Of a stretch of DNA of 64,000 nt, positions 1-10,046 are shown piece after piece. The notes under the pieces were generated by a model, which had not been told where the DNA came from, searched no databases, and saw nothing but the letters and a program-made list of their open reading frames with translations. How positions within the stretch are numbered: the stretch's first letter is position 1; each line of letters starts with the position of its first letter. Source of the DNA: Aristolochia californica. Taxonomy: Eukaryota > Streptophyta > Magnoliopsida > Piperales > Aristolochiaceae. The stretch is taken from positions 37,726,908 through 37,790,907 of the forward strand of contig JARWKL010000002.1 of the NCBI GenBank assembly GCA_029961685.1. The letters are read 5' to 3'. A program made the position numbers and the translations under genes.

Positions 1-2300
1 TTTGGTCAGAAAATAAAAATTCTCCGGTTTGATAATGCCAAAGAATATGTTTCCAAAGACCATGACTCTTTTTATCAAGAAAATATCATTATACATTAAA
101 CATCATGCACCTACACTCCTCAATAAAATGGTGTAGCCGAACGAAAAATTCAACATATTCTTGAGGTAGCTCGAGGTTAATTACATGCCATGAAAATTCT
201 ATACTTTTATTGGCCTCATGCCGTCCTTACGGCTTGTTTTCTTATAAATCATCTACCTTCTACCGTTTTTTGTAATAAATCTCCTGACTCTAGATTATTA
301 CCGAATGATGATCCATTTTCATTACCTTTGAAAGTCTTCAAATGTCATTGTTTTGTTCATAATTCATTACCTAGACACAACAAACTTGATCCTAAATCCA
401 TCAAGTGTATCTTTTTGGGATACTCTCGCACACCAAAGGGTTATGTTTGTTATAGTCCTACTCTTCAACGTTCATTTGTGTCCAAGGATGTAACATTTTT
501 TGAAGACTTCTCATTATATTCTAATAGCACTCCTCCTGGTTTGTCCTCAGTACCAGGTTCCCCTCGACTGGTGGTGCCTCGTTATAAGAAGATTATTCAA
601 CCCCAGAGCAAGTGGCCGACACCACACCTGCTGAGTTAACAAATCCACTAGTGGTAAGTCCTTTATCACCAGTTATTTTTGTTCCTCAATATGATACTCG
701 TCCTATTACTATAAGGAAAGAACCTCGATCATGCACAAGACCTACTTCTCATCCCATTTCAAATTTTGTGTCTCATCATCGCCTCTCACCTTTATGTTGT
801 CAGTTTCTTTCTTCTATTTACTCCATATCAGTTCCACAGTCATATCAGGAGGCTCTACTACATCCAGGGTGAAAGGCAGCAATGGATGAAGAAATGAAGG
901 CTCTTAATGTCAATCATACATTATCACTGGTTTCTCTTCCCACAGGTAAAAACCCGTTGGTTGCAAGTGGGTTTATACTATCAAACATAATTCGGATGGG
1001 TCAATTGCACGACTAAAGGCTCGACTGGTAGCCAAAGGTTATACTCAGTGTTATGGAATTGATTATGAAGAAACCTTCTCTCCAATGGCAAAAATGAACT
1101 CAGTACGTATATTATTATCTCTGGCGGCCAATTCATCATGGCCAATATATCAACTTGATGTGAAAATGCATTTCTTAATGGTGATATTAAAGAAGAAATT
1201 TACATGCACAAACTACCTGGGTATGTGGTTGAGGGGGAGTCCGTATGCTGCCTTCAAAAATCTCTATATGGTCTAAAGCAGTCCCCTCGGGTATGGTTTG
1301 AGAAATTTAGTCAAGCCATCATACGGGCCGACTTTCACAAATGCTCTGCAGATCACTCAGTATTTATTGAAAATACATCGAGAGGTAAGGTGATTTTGGC
1401 TGTATATGTTGATGATATTATTTTAACTGGGAGTGATTCCAAGGGCATTCAGAAAACAAAGGAGAAAATATGTGTTGAATTCAAGACGAAGGATCTTGGA
1501 CTAATCAAATATTTTTTGGGTATTGAAGTATTACAATCCAGACATGGGATTGTGTTATCCCAAAGGAAGTATGCCCTTGATTTACTATAAGAGACATGAA
1601 TGATGGGATGCAAAACAGTAGACACTCCTATGGACTCAAATACAAAATTATGTGGAGGCACTGGAGAAGATGTAGATATTAGGAAATATCAAAGACTAGT
1701 GGGACAACTTATTTACCTGTTTGTAACAAGGTCGGATATTTCATACGCAATAAGTGTGGTAAGTCAATACATGCACAAGCCACCACTTAGTCATTGGCAA
1801 GCACTTGAAAGAATACTACGATATATAAAAGCAGCTTTAAGAAGGGGGATTCTCTATAAAAACCATGGTCACTTCAACATCAAAGGATTCTTAGATGTAG
1901 ACTAGGCCGGATCCCCGGATGACAGAAAATCTACTTCGGGATTTTGTACGATGGTTGAAGGGAATTTGGTTACATGGAAAACCTAAAGGTAAAATGTAGT
2001 AGCACGATCGAGTGCAGAAGCAGAATACAGAGCCATGACACACACTGTTAGTGAACTCATATGGATAAGATCTCTTCTCACTGAATTGGGATTCTACAAA
2101 GAAGCTCCAATAGATCTATATTGTGACAATCAAGCAACAATACACATTACATCGAAGCTAGTCTTCTATGAAGGACAAAGCATATTGAAGTGGATTACCA
2201 TTTTATACGAGAAAAGTTCCAAGTTGGTTTCTTATCTCTGAAGCATATATCATCACTAAGTCAAGTTCCAGATAATCTCACCAAGCTGGTCACTCACAAG
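1..2300 (+). pseudogene. copia polyprotein remnant (integrase-RT-RNase H)
   Basis: The integrase end is visible at 1-180, with the NGVAERK motif read through a stop. The post-integrase region follows at 190-639, with the KCIFLGYS motif typical of copia. Reverse transcriptase spans about 880-1900: LDVK, the [10 protein letters not shown] block, and the catalytic AVYVDD box near 1400, followed by TDTPMD-like and YLFVTRSDISYA motifs. RNase H follows at about 1900-2240, with DRKSTSG, SSAEAEYRA and a DNQATI block. Breaks include stops near 855, 1590 and 1905 and frame changes near 870 and 1190. The family assignment is secure; no function remains. Confidence 0.9.
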
Positions 2301-2354
2301 ATTATGTTTATCATATACAGCAAGTTGGGCATTTATGATGTCTTCTCACCCCCA

Positions 2355-2367
2355 ACTTGAGGGGGAG
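2355..2367 (+). other. polypurine tract of copia element 1
   Basis: A purine-rich run (cttgagggggag) lies immediately 5' of the LTR start. It is the expected primer for plus-strand synthesis. Near-identical tracts precede the LTRs at 12202 and 54305. Confidence 0.75.
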
Positions 2368-2965
2368 TGTTACAATGTGGGACCCACCATGGTGCTCGAG
2401 CTAGTGGGACCCACCATGAGGAAGTGGGAAACCAAGAAGAGTCATCACCCAAGCAAGCATGAGTTAAGGAATTAAGAAGCACAAACTGAATTGAGTCAGA
2501 GGACTTGAAGATCAAGTGGGACCCACAAATATCTCACGAGTTGTCAACCTTATCAAGATGAGTTGGAAGATCATGAGGAACCCACAAGGATAAGTCCATG
2601 AGCTGGCCTTCTCCCTTATTTTCACATGAATGAAGAAAGAGACCTCGTTCAACTCATATTAGTCTCCTAGTAGATTGGTTTGGATAGACTTATCTTAAAG
2701 AGTTAGAGTTGGAATGTAATTAGGATTGAAAGACTAATTGTATAAGGACTCTACCTCCTCCTCTACTATAAATAGAGTTGTAATTCGAAAAAGTTACACA
2801 TCTCATTCTCATGTTACTTTCTCCCTCTCTCTCTATGCTTGGCGCAACCTCTCTTTACTCTTTTATTTTTTCTTCTCTCTACCCGAGAGCTCTTCTTCCA
2901 TTTTCTTCTTTTTCTTTCTTCTTTCTCTTGCTCGGAATTATGGAAAAGGGATCCTAAATTTAACA
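2368..2965 (+). repeat. 3' LTR of copia element 1
   Basis: This 598-bp segment begins TGTTAC and ends TTAACA, a matched inverted end pair, directly after a polypurine tract. A TATA-like box (ctataaatag) at about 2764-2773 would be the LTR promoter, followed by a pyrimidine-rich leader. No second copy of the LTR is in the window, so the right boundary rests on the terminal TAACA. Confidence 0.7.
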
Positions 2966-3094
2966 ATGATTTTGAGAATAAAAAACATACAAGAGAAATA
3001 TCTTAATAATTAAGCACATAGTTGCTTCAAAACTTGATGGAGGACAACCCCTTTCCTTACTCTTTTGCATAACTTTAGAGCAGCTTAACAAAAC

Positions 3095-3120
3095 CCTAGA
3101 ATCTCATTTTAGATTCTAGG
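3095..3120. repeat. short perfect inverted repeat (10-bp arms)
   Basis: Arms at 3095-3104 and 3111-3120 are exact reverse complements around a 6-nt loop. No U-tract follows and no function is evident. Confidence 0.6.
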
Positions 3121-3675
3121 ATTTCATGATTAAAAAGTATTGGTTGAGGTGAAGAAGAGGATAGAAGAAGAAGAATAATAAGTAAAAAAAAAAAAAAAAA
3201 GAGAAAGAAGAGTTTAGAGGGAAAGCAATGAGAGAGCTCAAGTACGGTTTTGAACCACACAAATGGAGCTCAATTATGAGGTCCTCCTCCCCATTATGTC
3301 ATATTTATGATGAAGAGCACTTCACCATTACCCAAAGGGTGGTTCCTCTTAATGGCGAACTGCCCTGGCGAGAAGCCACTCAACCTCGTAAGTACAAGAT
3401 ATGTCATTAAGTGTTTCTTCAACACAATTGTTGTCTTCCTCTTAATGGAAAACTGCCCATTGGGTAATGGAAAATTGCCCATTAAATATGGGCGGCCTAA
3501 TGGTGAATTTTCCTTTGAGTAGGAGTTTCTTTCTCTTGAGAAGCCATAGAGTAATTTGAATTAGAATATATAAGATTTTAACTCTAATCGTTGCTCAAGA
3601 AACCTTGTTTGCAAAAATTCTCTAATATGCACTATTACTCAAGATTACAACAAAGATTGTAGCTCTTTTTAAGCC

Positions 3676-3698
3676 AAGTGTAATACCCAATTACACTT
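3676..3698. repeat. short perfect inverted repeat (9-bp arms)
   Basis: Arms at 3676-3684 and 3690-3698 are exact reverse complements around 5 nt. The function is unknown. Confidence 0.6.
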
Positions 3699-5220
3699 CC
3701 CAATCTCTTCCAAAGAGATTCTCATATAGCTAGATTCTAGTTCTAGTGGGTTTAGAGATTAAAGTCTCTAGAAATCCTTTTGAAGAAAGTTAAAAATACA
3801 AAAGGGAAACAAAAACATACACCTTATTTGGAGATGTAGACAATCCTAAAGTTTTTCCAAGCTTCCATCACTTTAAGAATGAATATGAATGTATTTGGAC
3901 CCTTGAAGGAACTAGGAATTCCATGAAATGCAATAGATTTTGAATGAATTTGGCTAGAATTAGAGTTTTCTCTCAAAAAAATGGTAGGATTAGAAGTTTT
4001 CCCTTAAAAATACTTCTTAGATGCTTAGGTTTGCCAATAAAGATTCAATGAGTGCTTAAGGATGAGTTTGGATCCATATTTATAAGATTTTTTTATGAGA
4101 CTGGTCGTTTTAGACCATTGTACAAAAAAGTACACATAAGGGTTGATTAATCATACCATTATTCGATTAATCGCCCTCCAATGACTATATATTAGAGTTC
4201 CTATTGCCTTAGGATAGAACATAGCATCGAGTAATGTGTTTTCTAAACATTCTTTAGCAGATAAATCATTCATGTTGCTATGGGTTGATAGATCATGTTT
4301 TATACATCATCCTGATAGGATTTTGGTTAATCGATCATGTCCACATAGATTGGTCAATCATGTGTATAACTTATGCCTGCAATATTCTATGTGATCAATC
4401 AAGGGGGTTGATGGATCATGTGTTATAAACCTCGCCATCAGCATGTGTTCTTGCTTTCAATATGATTGCTCATGCAGCTAAGTATACGATGGATCATGCT
4501 ATTTTGTAGTATATACATTTAACCCCCAAGCATGATAATGGTCAAATTTACATGAATGAAGGATTCCAAAAAATTGAAGGAGCTTTGAACATATGGTTTT
4601 GGTAAGAGTTGAATGTCCTATGCTCCGAAACAAACTCATATCTAAGGTTTGGAATTTTGATGGTTGTCTTTTTTTACAATGCTAAAGTTCTTTAGATTTT
4701 ATTTTTGACACTTCAAATCTAGGCCTTCGATCTTCTTTCTTGTTGAATGTGCTTCTTCAATATAACTTGATTCTTCATTTTGACACGAGGTCTTATGTTG
4801 GATTTGTTGATTCTTCCTCTTAGACCTTGTAAATGAGTCACTCGAAGGAAATGCATTTAAGATGAAATAAATTGACAATTATCGGTTACTTGCCTTAAGT
4901 TTGTTATCATCAAATTTTTGACATAAGTCAACCGAGGTCAATAGCAAAGAAAAATTAGACGTTTCAAATGCAGAAGTCAAATAATTTTGACGCATGACAA
5001 ATCAATACATGGGCCAAAACAAAATAAACCCAAATCTATGTAGAATCCTAAAAGCACAAGGAAACAAGCATAAATAAATTGGAAAATGAACACCACTAAA
5101 CCATCTCTGATCACTTCAAAAAATTAAACCAGCGGTTCCAGGAAATAAGCAAAGAAAATTAATTCAGCAACATGTAATCTCATGGTAGAAACTTAGTTTC
5201 ATACCAATATTTGAATATTT

Positions 5221-7163
5221 TGATTTGATAATTGCCAAATAGTACCTTTTTACTAAATTTTAGACTCTCTGTCAAGAAAAGGGCATTATCCATAAATCTT
5301 CGTGTATCTACACCCCACAACAGCATGATGTGTTTAAAAAAAATAGATATCTATTTAAGGTTTCCGATAGAAAAATGGACATCTAGTTAAGGTTGGTAGG
5401 ACAATCATGCTCTATATAAATGTCCCTTAGGTTTATTGGTTATATGTTGTTCTTACAACTTGTTTGTTAATTAATTGTAAGTCATCTAATGTCATACGTG
5501 ATCAAAAACCTTTTTCAAAATTGTCTCCTGGTACAACACCATTTCCATTGCCACCACATGTGTTTGGATGCACCGTCTCCGTTCATTATATGGAGCCCCA
5601 TCAAAACAGATTTTCTCCCTAGGCAATTAAGTATATCCTTTTGAGATACTCAAAAACTCAAAATGGATATACGTATTACTCTCTTGTTCTTAAGAAGACA
5701 TTTGTTTCAGTTGATGTTACTTTTTATGAGGACCGGCTATACTTCTTGCGTAGTTTTCCCCTTGGTTTTTCACCCACTACAGGTATGCCCAAGCCAAATG
5801 TGCCTAATGATCATCACATTCATCATGAGGAGCAAACACATGAGATTCTTCTCTCCTCTTGTTGACCACTTGCCTATGCAGTCTCTGGATGCTCCTAAGG
5901 TAAGTTCTCCTTCATCTTCTCTAGTTGTGTTTGGCCCACCTTATGGTACTGGTCTTATCGCCCTTCATAAATAATTATGTACCACTACTCATCCACCATC
6001 CACTTTACATCCCACCTCTCATTTCGTTTCTACACATTGTTTGTCCTCCAACTATGTTACCTTTTTTTCTTCCATATCTTCTCAGGTTCCTAGATCCAAG
6101 ATGGAAAGCTACCATGGATGAAGAGATTCATGTCATGTATCAAAATTCTACCTAAGAATTGGTTCCTCTTCCTGCCAGTAAGAAACCAGTCGGTTGCAAG
6201 TGGGGTTTTACACTTTAATATAATTTGGATGGGACTATTGCCAGATATAATGTACATTTGGTGGCTAAAAGTTATACTCAATCATATGGTGTTGATTATG
6301 ATAAGATATTCTCACGAGTGGCCAAAATGAATTCTGCTTGGGTTCTTATTTCTCACGCGACCACTTTTAAGTGGGAACTACGTCAATTGGATGTCAAAAA
6401 TGTTTTCTTAAATGGCGATCTTTCAGAGGAGGTATATATGGCTTAGCACCATGGGTATGTGGTTGAGAAGGAGCAGGTATATCAATTAAAAAAGCAATTT
6501 ATGGGCTCAAACAAACCCCACGAGGCTAGTTTGATAAGTTTACCATGGTTGTCACTAAGTTGGGTTTAAGAGATATGAGAGCGATCACTCAATATTTCTC
6601 AAAAATACCACTCAAGGGAAGATTTTCATGGCAGTATATGTTGATGATATTGTTATCACTAGGAGTGACTACAATGGAATTTTGCAAGTCAAAGAAGACT
6701 TAAAAAGAATTTTTCAAACCAAAGACTTGGGGCTTCTTAATACTTCTTGGGCATAGAAGTTCTACAATCGAAATAGGACATAATTATGTCATAAAGAAAG
6801 TATGTTTTTGATCTATTACAATAAACCAAAATGCTCAAGTGCAATCCGACCGATACACCTATGGAGCCCAATGTTAAATTATGTGCTGAAGGTGGTAGTG
6901 ATGTTGATATTGGACGGTTCCAACGATTGGTTGGGAAATTAATCTATCTCTCGGTTACAAAACCTGATATATCTTATTTAACCAGTTTATGCATTGTCCT
7001 CAACAAACTTATTGAGAAGCATTAGAAAGGATTCTTCGATACTCAAAGAAATATCCTGGTCAACGGTTATTATTCAAGAGTTGTGGACCTACATACATGG
7101 CAATCTTTATAGATGTAGACTAGACAGGTTCACCAAATGATAGAAAATTCACCTCTGCTTATT
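5221..7163 (+). pseudogene. copia polyprotein remnant 2, left part (integrase to RNase H)
   Basis: A second, more decayed copia polyprotein. Integrase traces start near 5221 as a degraded FDNA-type block. The post-integrase region lies at about 5560-5870. RT spans about 6160-7030, with a VAKSYTQ-like block, LDVKNVFLNGDLSEEVYMA at 6390-6446 and a VYVDDIV catalytic box near 6640. The start of RNase H (DRKFTSAY) is cut at 7163 by the LTR element inserted at 7164 and resumes at 11783. Frameshifts and stops are frequent. No 5' LTR was found. Confidence 0.85.
7159..7163 (+). repeat. 5-bp target-site duplication, left copy
   Basis: The word ttatt here is repeated at 11778-11782 just after the 3' LTR. 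Removing the insert and one copy restores an open copia RNase H frame (TSAY followed by CTTVGGNL). This independently confirms the insertion boundaries. Confidence 0.85.
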
Positions 7164-7491
7164 TTTTATGTACGCAATAACATTATTATTTTAATTTTTT
7201 TCTTTAATTTACTTTATTTTATTTTAGTTTTAGGCCATAGGGGTATTTTGGAATATTTCATTTATAGGGGTATTTTTGGAATATTTTATCTTAAACCCTA
7301 TAAGGGTGAACCCTATTTAAGGGGTAAGAGTAATGAGAAAGGGAAGCATTGATTTTAGGTTAATTTTAGGTTAAATAGGCTTGGAGCTCTCCTTGACGAG
7401 TTCTAGGGTTTTCAAGCTTCCTTTTGGCTTGATCTTCGTCTTTCTCTTCTTCCTCCCTACGAATCCATGTGTCAGATCCAGTACCGTAACA
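7164..7491 (+). repeat. 5' LTR of the gene-capturing element
   Basis: It aligns along its length to 11427-11777. It starts just after the target duplication and ends gtaaca immediately before the primer site. Relative to the 3' LTR it lacks about 5 nt at the extreme start and one copy of a 10-nt ccctacgaat duplication. A tract of repeated tttattttag and ggggtattttt words occupies its left half. Confidence 0.85.
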
Positions 7492-7493
7492 AC

Positions 7494-7508
7494 TGGTATC
7501 AGAGTGGG
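7494..7508 (+). other. primer-binding site, initiator-Met tRNA type
   Basis: The sequence tggtatcagagtggg starts 2 nt after the 5' LTR. It matches the common plant LTR-element primer site complementary to the 3' end of initiator methionine tRNA. This identifies the flanking repeats as true LTRs. Confidence 0.85.
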
Positions 7509-7509
7509 A

Positions 7510-7832
7510 ACACAATAAATGATTCTTCATTCCAAGAATTATGACACAACGAATTGGAAGCCCTACTTGCATTGTATAGAGCATCTGACGAAAGATGGCG
7601 TGCATCTTCCATTGAACGTTCTACAATGGAGAAACTCACTGCAGCAAGGGAGAAACACGATGCTGCAGGAAAGAACACAATGAATGATTCTTCGTTCCAA
7701 GGATTATGTATTGCTATGCACAACGAATTGGAAGCCCTACTTGCATGGTATAGAGCATCTGACAAAAGATGGCGTGCATCTTCCATTGAACGCTCTTCAA
7801 GGGAGAAACTCGTTGTCGTAGAAAAGAAGGTC
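7510..7832 (+). repeat. tandem duplication of about 160 bp
   Basis: Two adjacent units (about 7510-7675 and 7676-7832) share the succession cacaat.aatgattctt, gaattggaagccctacttgcat, tatagagcatctgac and agatggcgtgcatcttccattgaacg. Both read the same peptide words (NELEALLA, YRASD, RWRASSIERS) in one + frame from 7554. The unit is not recognisable as a domain; it could be a residual gag segment. It sits directly downstream of the primer site. Confidence 0.8.
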
Positions 7833-8800
7833 ATACGACCTCAAATCTCCAAGCACGACATATGCACAGAAGCGGCAGCAGAAGCTATCTCGGACAGGTA
7901 GAAAGGCCAAGGGCCAGGAAATTTCAATATGTCTGAGCAGGGAACTCCAGCGATGGGACAAAATTGATTTTTGGATCATGGAAATCAGATGAGAGGGACC
8001 CTGCACATCAGAAATCGAAGTAGACATCAAATCCAAAATCGGCCTCGAAACTTCTGAAATCATACGACGGGAACTCAAATTTTGGGAAATCGGAAGGGTA
8101 TTCTACCAAAACCTCGTCGGTAATGGCTGTTGTGGGTTCGACCTCAAAAAACACCTCCTCACGGCCAGCAGAATGTCTCCCAGAACAGGAGAAGGTAATA
8201 TTTTCGACGATTCTTCCGGAAAGGATGTGTTTTCGAGAGCCCTCTGTCTCAGAAAATCCCCAAGCGGCGAAGCCCAAAAGGGCTACTCTTCGCCATCAGA
8301 CACTGAGGAGGCTCCGTCGGTGCCATTGGTAACAAGTCCGGTGGGATTTGACTTCTGGCCACCATCTCTCAGTCTCAATCTAGCTCTCAGTAGTCCAGCA
8401 AGGAACCCACTTCAACGTATTTTGGGGTAAGCTTCTAAAATGCCATCGAATTTTATGTCTAAACGATTTTTCCATGGGAGTGAAGGGGCTCCAAGGGGCT
8501 GAGCGACGTTGCTCAAATTTTTGGCCTAGAGGTTCTCTGTTCCGTGACACAGAGAAACAATACCCAATTGAAGGTATTCGGGCTTGGGTGTATGAATTTC
8601 GAGATGAACTTTTTTCTGGGGATGTTGGGATTCATAGAAATAAGTTTATGGGGACTGCTGAAATTTTTTTTTTGGGGGGCTATGTTTTGTTGTTGATGAG
8701 CACAGTCACTGTGCGTGGGTTCGTTGATCAATTGACTCGGTGAGGCTGTTTAATCTTTCTAGTAACGAGACCACCAGCAGTGTAAATGTCCCGTCTTTGT
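7833..8800 (+). other. unidentified interior of the gene-capturing element
   Basis: This stretch between the tandem duplication and the poly(A)-binding-protein fragment is less AT-rich than its flanks. It contains several overlapping short frames, such as 8123-8332 and 8173-8430 on +. I recognise no domain. By analogy with the rest of the element it may be a further captured gene piece or the remains of gag. Confidence 0.5.
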
Positions 8801-8802
8801 TT

Positions 8803-9166
8803 GTGCTTAATGGGATGCTCCTGCATGATAAGCAGCAGATGTTGCTCAAGCTGTTGAGGGGCTTAATTTTTTGGGTCCCATGTCTGTAGTAATGAGAGAC
8901 GGAGAGGGGAAATTCCAATATTTTGGATTTGTTAATTTTGAGAATGCAGCAGATGATGCTCTTACCGTTGAAGGGCTTCATGATATAAAAATTGAGGACA
9001 AGGAGTGGTATATTGGGAAGGCTCTAAAGAAATCAGAAAGGGAGATGGGATTGAAGGGATGGTTTGAACAGATTTATAAGGCGAATGTAGACAAGTTCCA
9101 ATGGGTGAACCTGATTGACAGCATAGATGATGAGCAGGTGAACAAATTGTTTTTGAGTTTGGTCTA
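8803..9166 (+). pseudogene. captured poly(A)-binding protein fragment (RRM2 end, RRM3, RRM4 start)
   Basis: The + strand reads LNGMLLHDKQ (the end of PABP RRM2) at 8803-8835. It then reads VVMRDGEGKFQYFGFVNFEN and EDKEWYIGKALKKSERE (RRM3 RNP motifs and the following linker) in the frame of 8871-9167. SIDDEQVNKLF from the RRM4 start follows. Plant cytoplasmic poly(A)-binding proteins show this exact order. A deletion removes the start of RRM3, and the frame stops at 9165. The fragment has no introns, so it entered through RNA. In the intact protein these domains bind mRNA poly(A) tails; this piece cannot be functional. Confidence 0.85.
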
Positions 9167-9190
9167 ATTACTTCACGCAAGGTTTTTGTA

Positions 9191-9829
9191 GTGAACTTGA
9201 TAAATGTGTTGAGTGGTATATATGCTATCATAACAGGTAGTTCTAAGGGGCTTGCTGTGATAGGAGATTCACAGGATAGTAAGTTAAATTTACCATTTCT
9301 TGGTTCTGCAAAGTATGGAGATAGATTTCTTCGTTCTGCACAGAAAGCTATTGCCAGTGGGGAAATGGTTTATGTGAACCTTGAGTGGACAAAAGTAGTG
9401 CCCCTCCCAGACGACCGGGTGGAGTATGAGTTGTGGACCAATAGCAATGATGAGCGTGGGCCTACGTGTGACATGCTGATGCAATTTAAGAAGAATGCAG
9501 CAATATGCATTAGTGCTGTATCTAATGGTAAGAATGCATTTATGCTGAATGATTATGCTATTCGTGCTGAAACTACTAATGAGTTTGCTGAGAAAGATGA
9601 ATCAGTGTTGTATGTTTCTGCTATTAGCAGTGACTTAGTTGAGATTGAAGAAATAAAGTTTAGTTCTATTGAAGATGTCAAACCTGCAGTAGAACCTACA
9701 ATTGAATTTGGCAATCTTTGTGTTGAGTTAGAATGCAAAGATGACGTTGCAAATGGTGAAAGTTTGTCGGTTCATTCTATTATTAAGGTGAAATCAAGGG
9801 TTGAAGTTTTGACAACAAAGCAGGCATGA
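9191..9829 (+). pseudogene. chimeric open frame: VSR fragment plus unknown segment plus ATCase start
   Basis: This 212-codon frame crosses several captured pieces. Its middle (about 9340-9490) matches vacuolar sorting receptors, with GEMVYVNLEW followed by DDRVEYELWTNSNDE from the receptor luminal region. The segment at about 9490-9795 is unrecognised and acidic (words such as DESVLYVSAISSDLVEIEE). The last codons, VEVLTTKQA, match the aspartate carbamoyltransferase sequence that continues after the stop at 9827. The frame shows no sign of being a translated gene, but its openness across three origins is notable. Confidence 0.75.
9340..9490 (+). pseudogene. captured vacuolar sorting receptor fragment
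   Basis: The words GEMVYVNLEW, PDDRVEYELWTNSNDE and CDMLMQFKKN match the conserved block of plant BP-80/VSR receptors, where the usual form is EYEFWTNSNDECGPKC. Those receptors sort storage and lytic proteins to the vacuole. The first conserved cysteine of the block is replaced by arginine. The sequence just upstream (about 9278-9340) may also derive from this gene but aligns poorly. Confidence 0.75.
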
Positions 9830-10046
9830 AAATTTTCTACAGCAACAAAAGGAGAAACACTTGAAGCTACCATACGAAATGTCAAAGGAACTTTGACAGT
9901 GGTGCTGCCAGAAGAGCTGCATCAACAGCAGGTATTCCTGTTATTGATGCTGGGGATGGTCCAGGCCAGCACCCTCTATGGGTTTTGTTGGATGGGGATA
10001 GGATCAGAAGAGAGACAGGCAAATTGGATGGCATTCGTGTTGCCTT
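9800..10046 (+). pseudogene. captured aspartate carbamoyltransferase fragment
   Basis: In two frames the sequence reads VEVLTT, then KFSTATKGETLEATIR, then after a small deletion GAARRAASTAGIPVIDAGDG, PGQHP and IRRETGKLDGIRVAL. These match the plant plastid aspartate carbamoyltransferase (PYRB), including the PGQHP catalytic-domain motif and the KLDGI block. The enzyme makes carbamoyl-aspartate in pyrimidine synthesis. A stop at 9827 and a frame change near 9898 break the copy. It joins calnexin in the same frame at about 10046. No intron interrupts it. Confidence 0.85.

Larger units (their letters stand above)
1..2965 (+). mobile_element. Ty1/copia LTR retrotransposon, 3' part, decayed
   Basis: The window opens inside the integrase of a copia element and runs through reverse transcriptase and RNase H to a 3' LTR. 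The order integrase, RT, RNase H is diagnostic of Ty1/copia. The 5' LTR, gag and protease lie outside the window or are lost. Stops and frameshifts break the polyprotein in several places, so the copy is dead. The polypurine tract at 2355-2367 directly precedes an LTR that starts TGTTA and ends TAACA. The target duplication cannot be tested because the 5' end is not in the window. Confidence 0.9.
2966..5220. other. AT-rich region, no gene
   Basis: I see no coding sequence here. The stretch holds an A run at 3184-3200, two short perfect hairpins (3095-3120 and 3676-3698) and a repeated phrase around cctcttaatgg..aactgccc at 3345-3365 and 3437-3480. Between 4140 and 4500 there is a cluster of gatcatg-type words. 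It may be decayed LTR-element sequence belonging to the flanking copia copies, but no boundary supports this. Confidence 0.5.

Noticed and set aside
7494..7508. tggtatcagag words as partial tRNA genes
   Set aside because: They follow LTR ends here, at 26217, 36127 and 45395, with no cloverleaf; they are primer-binding sites.
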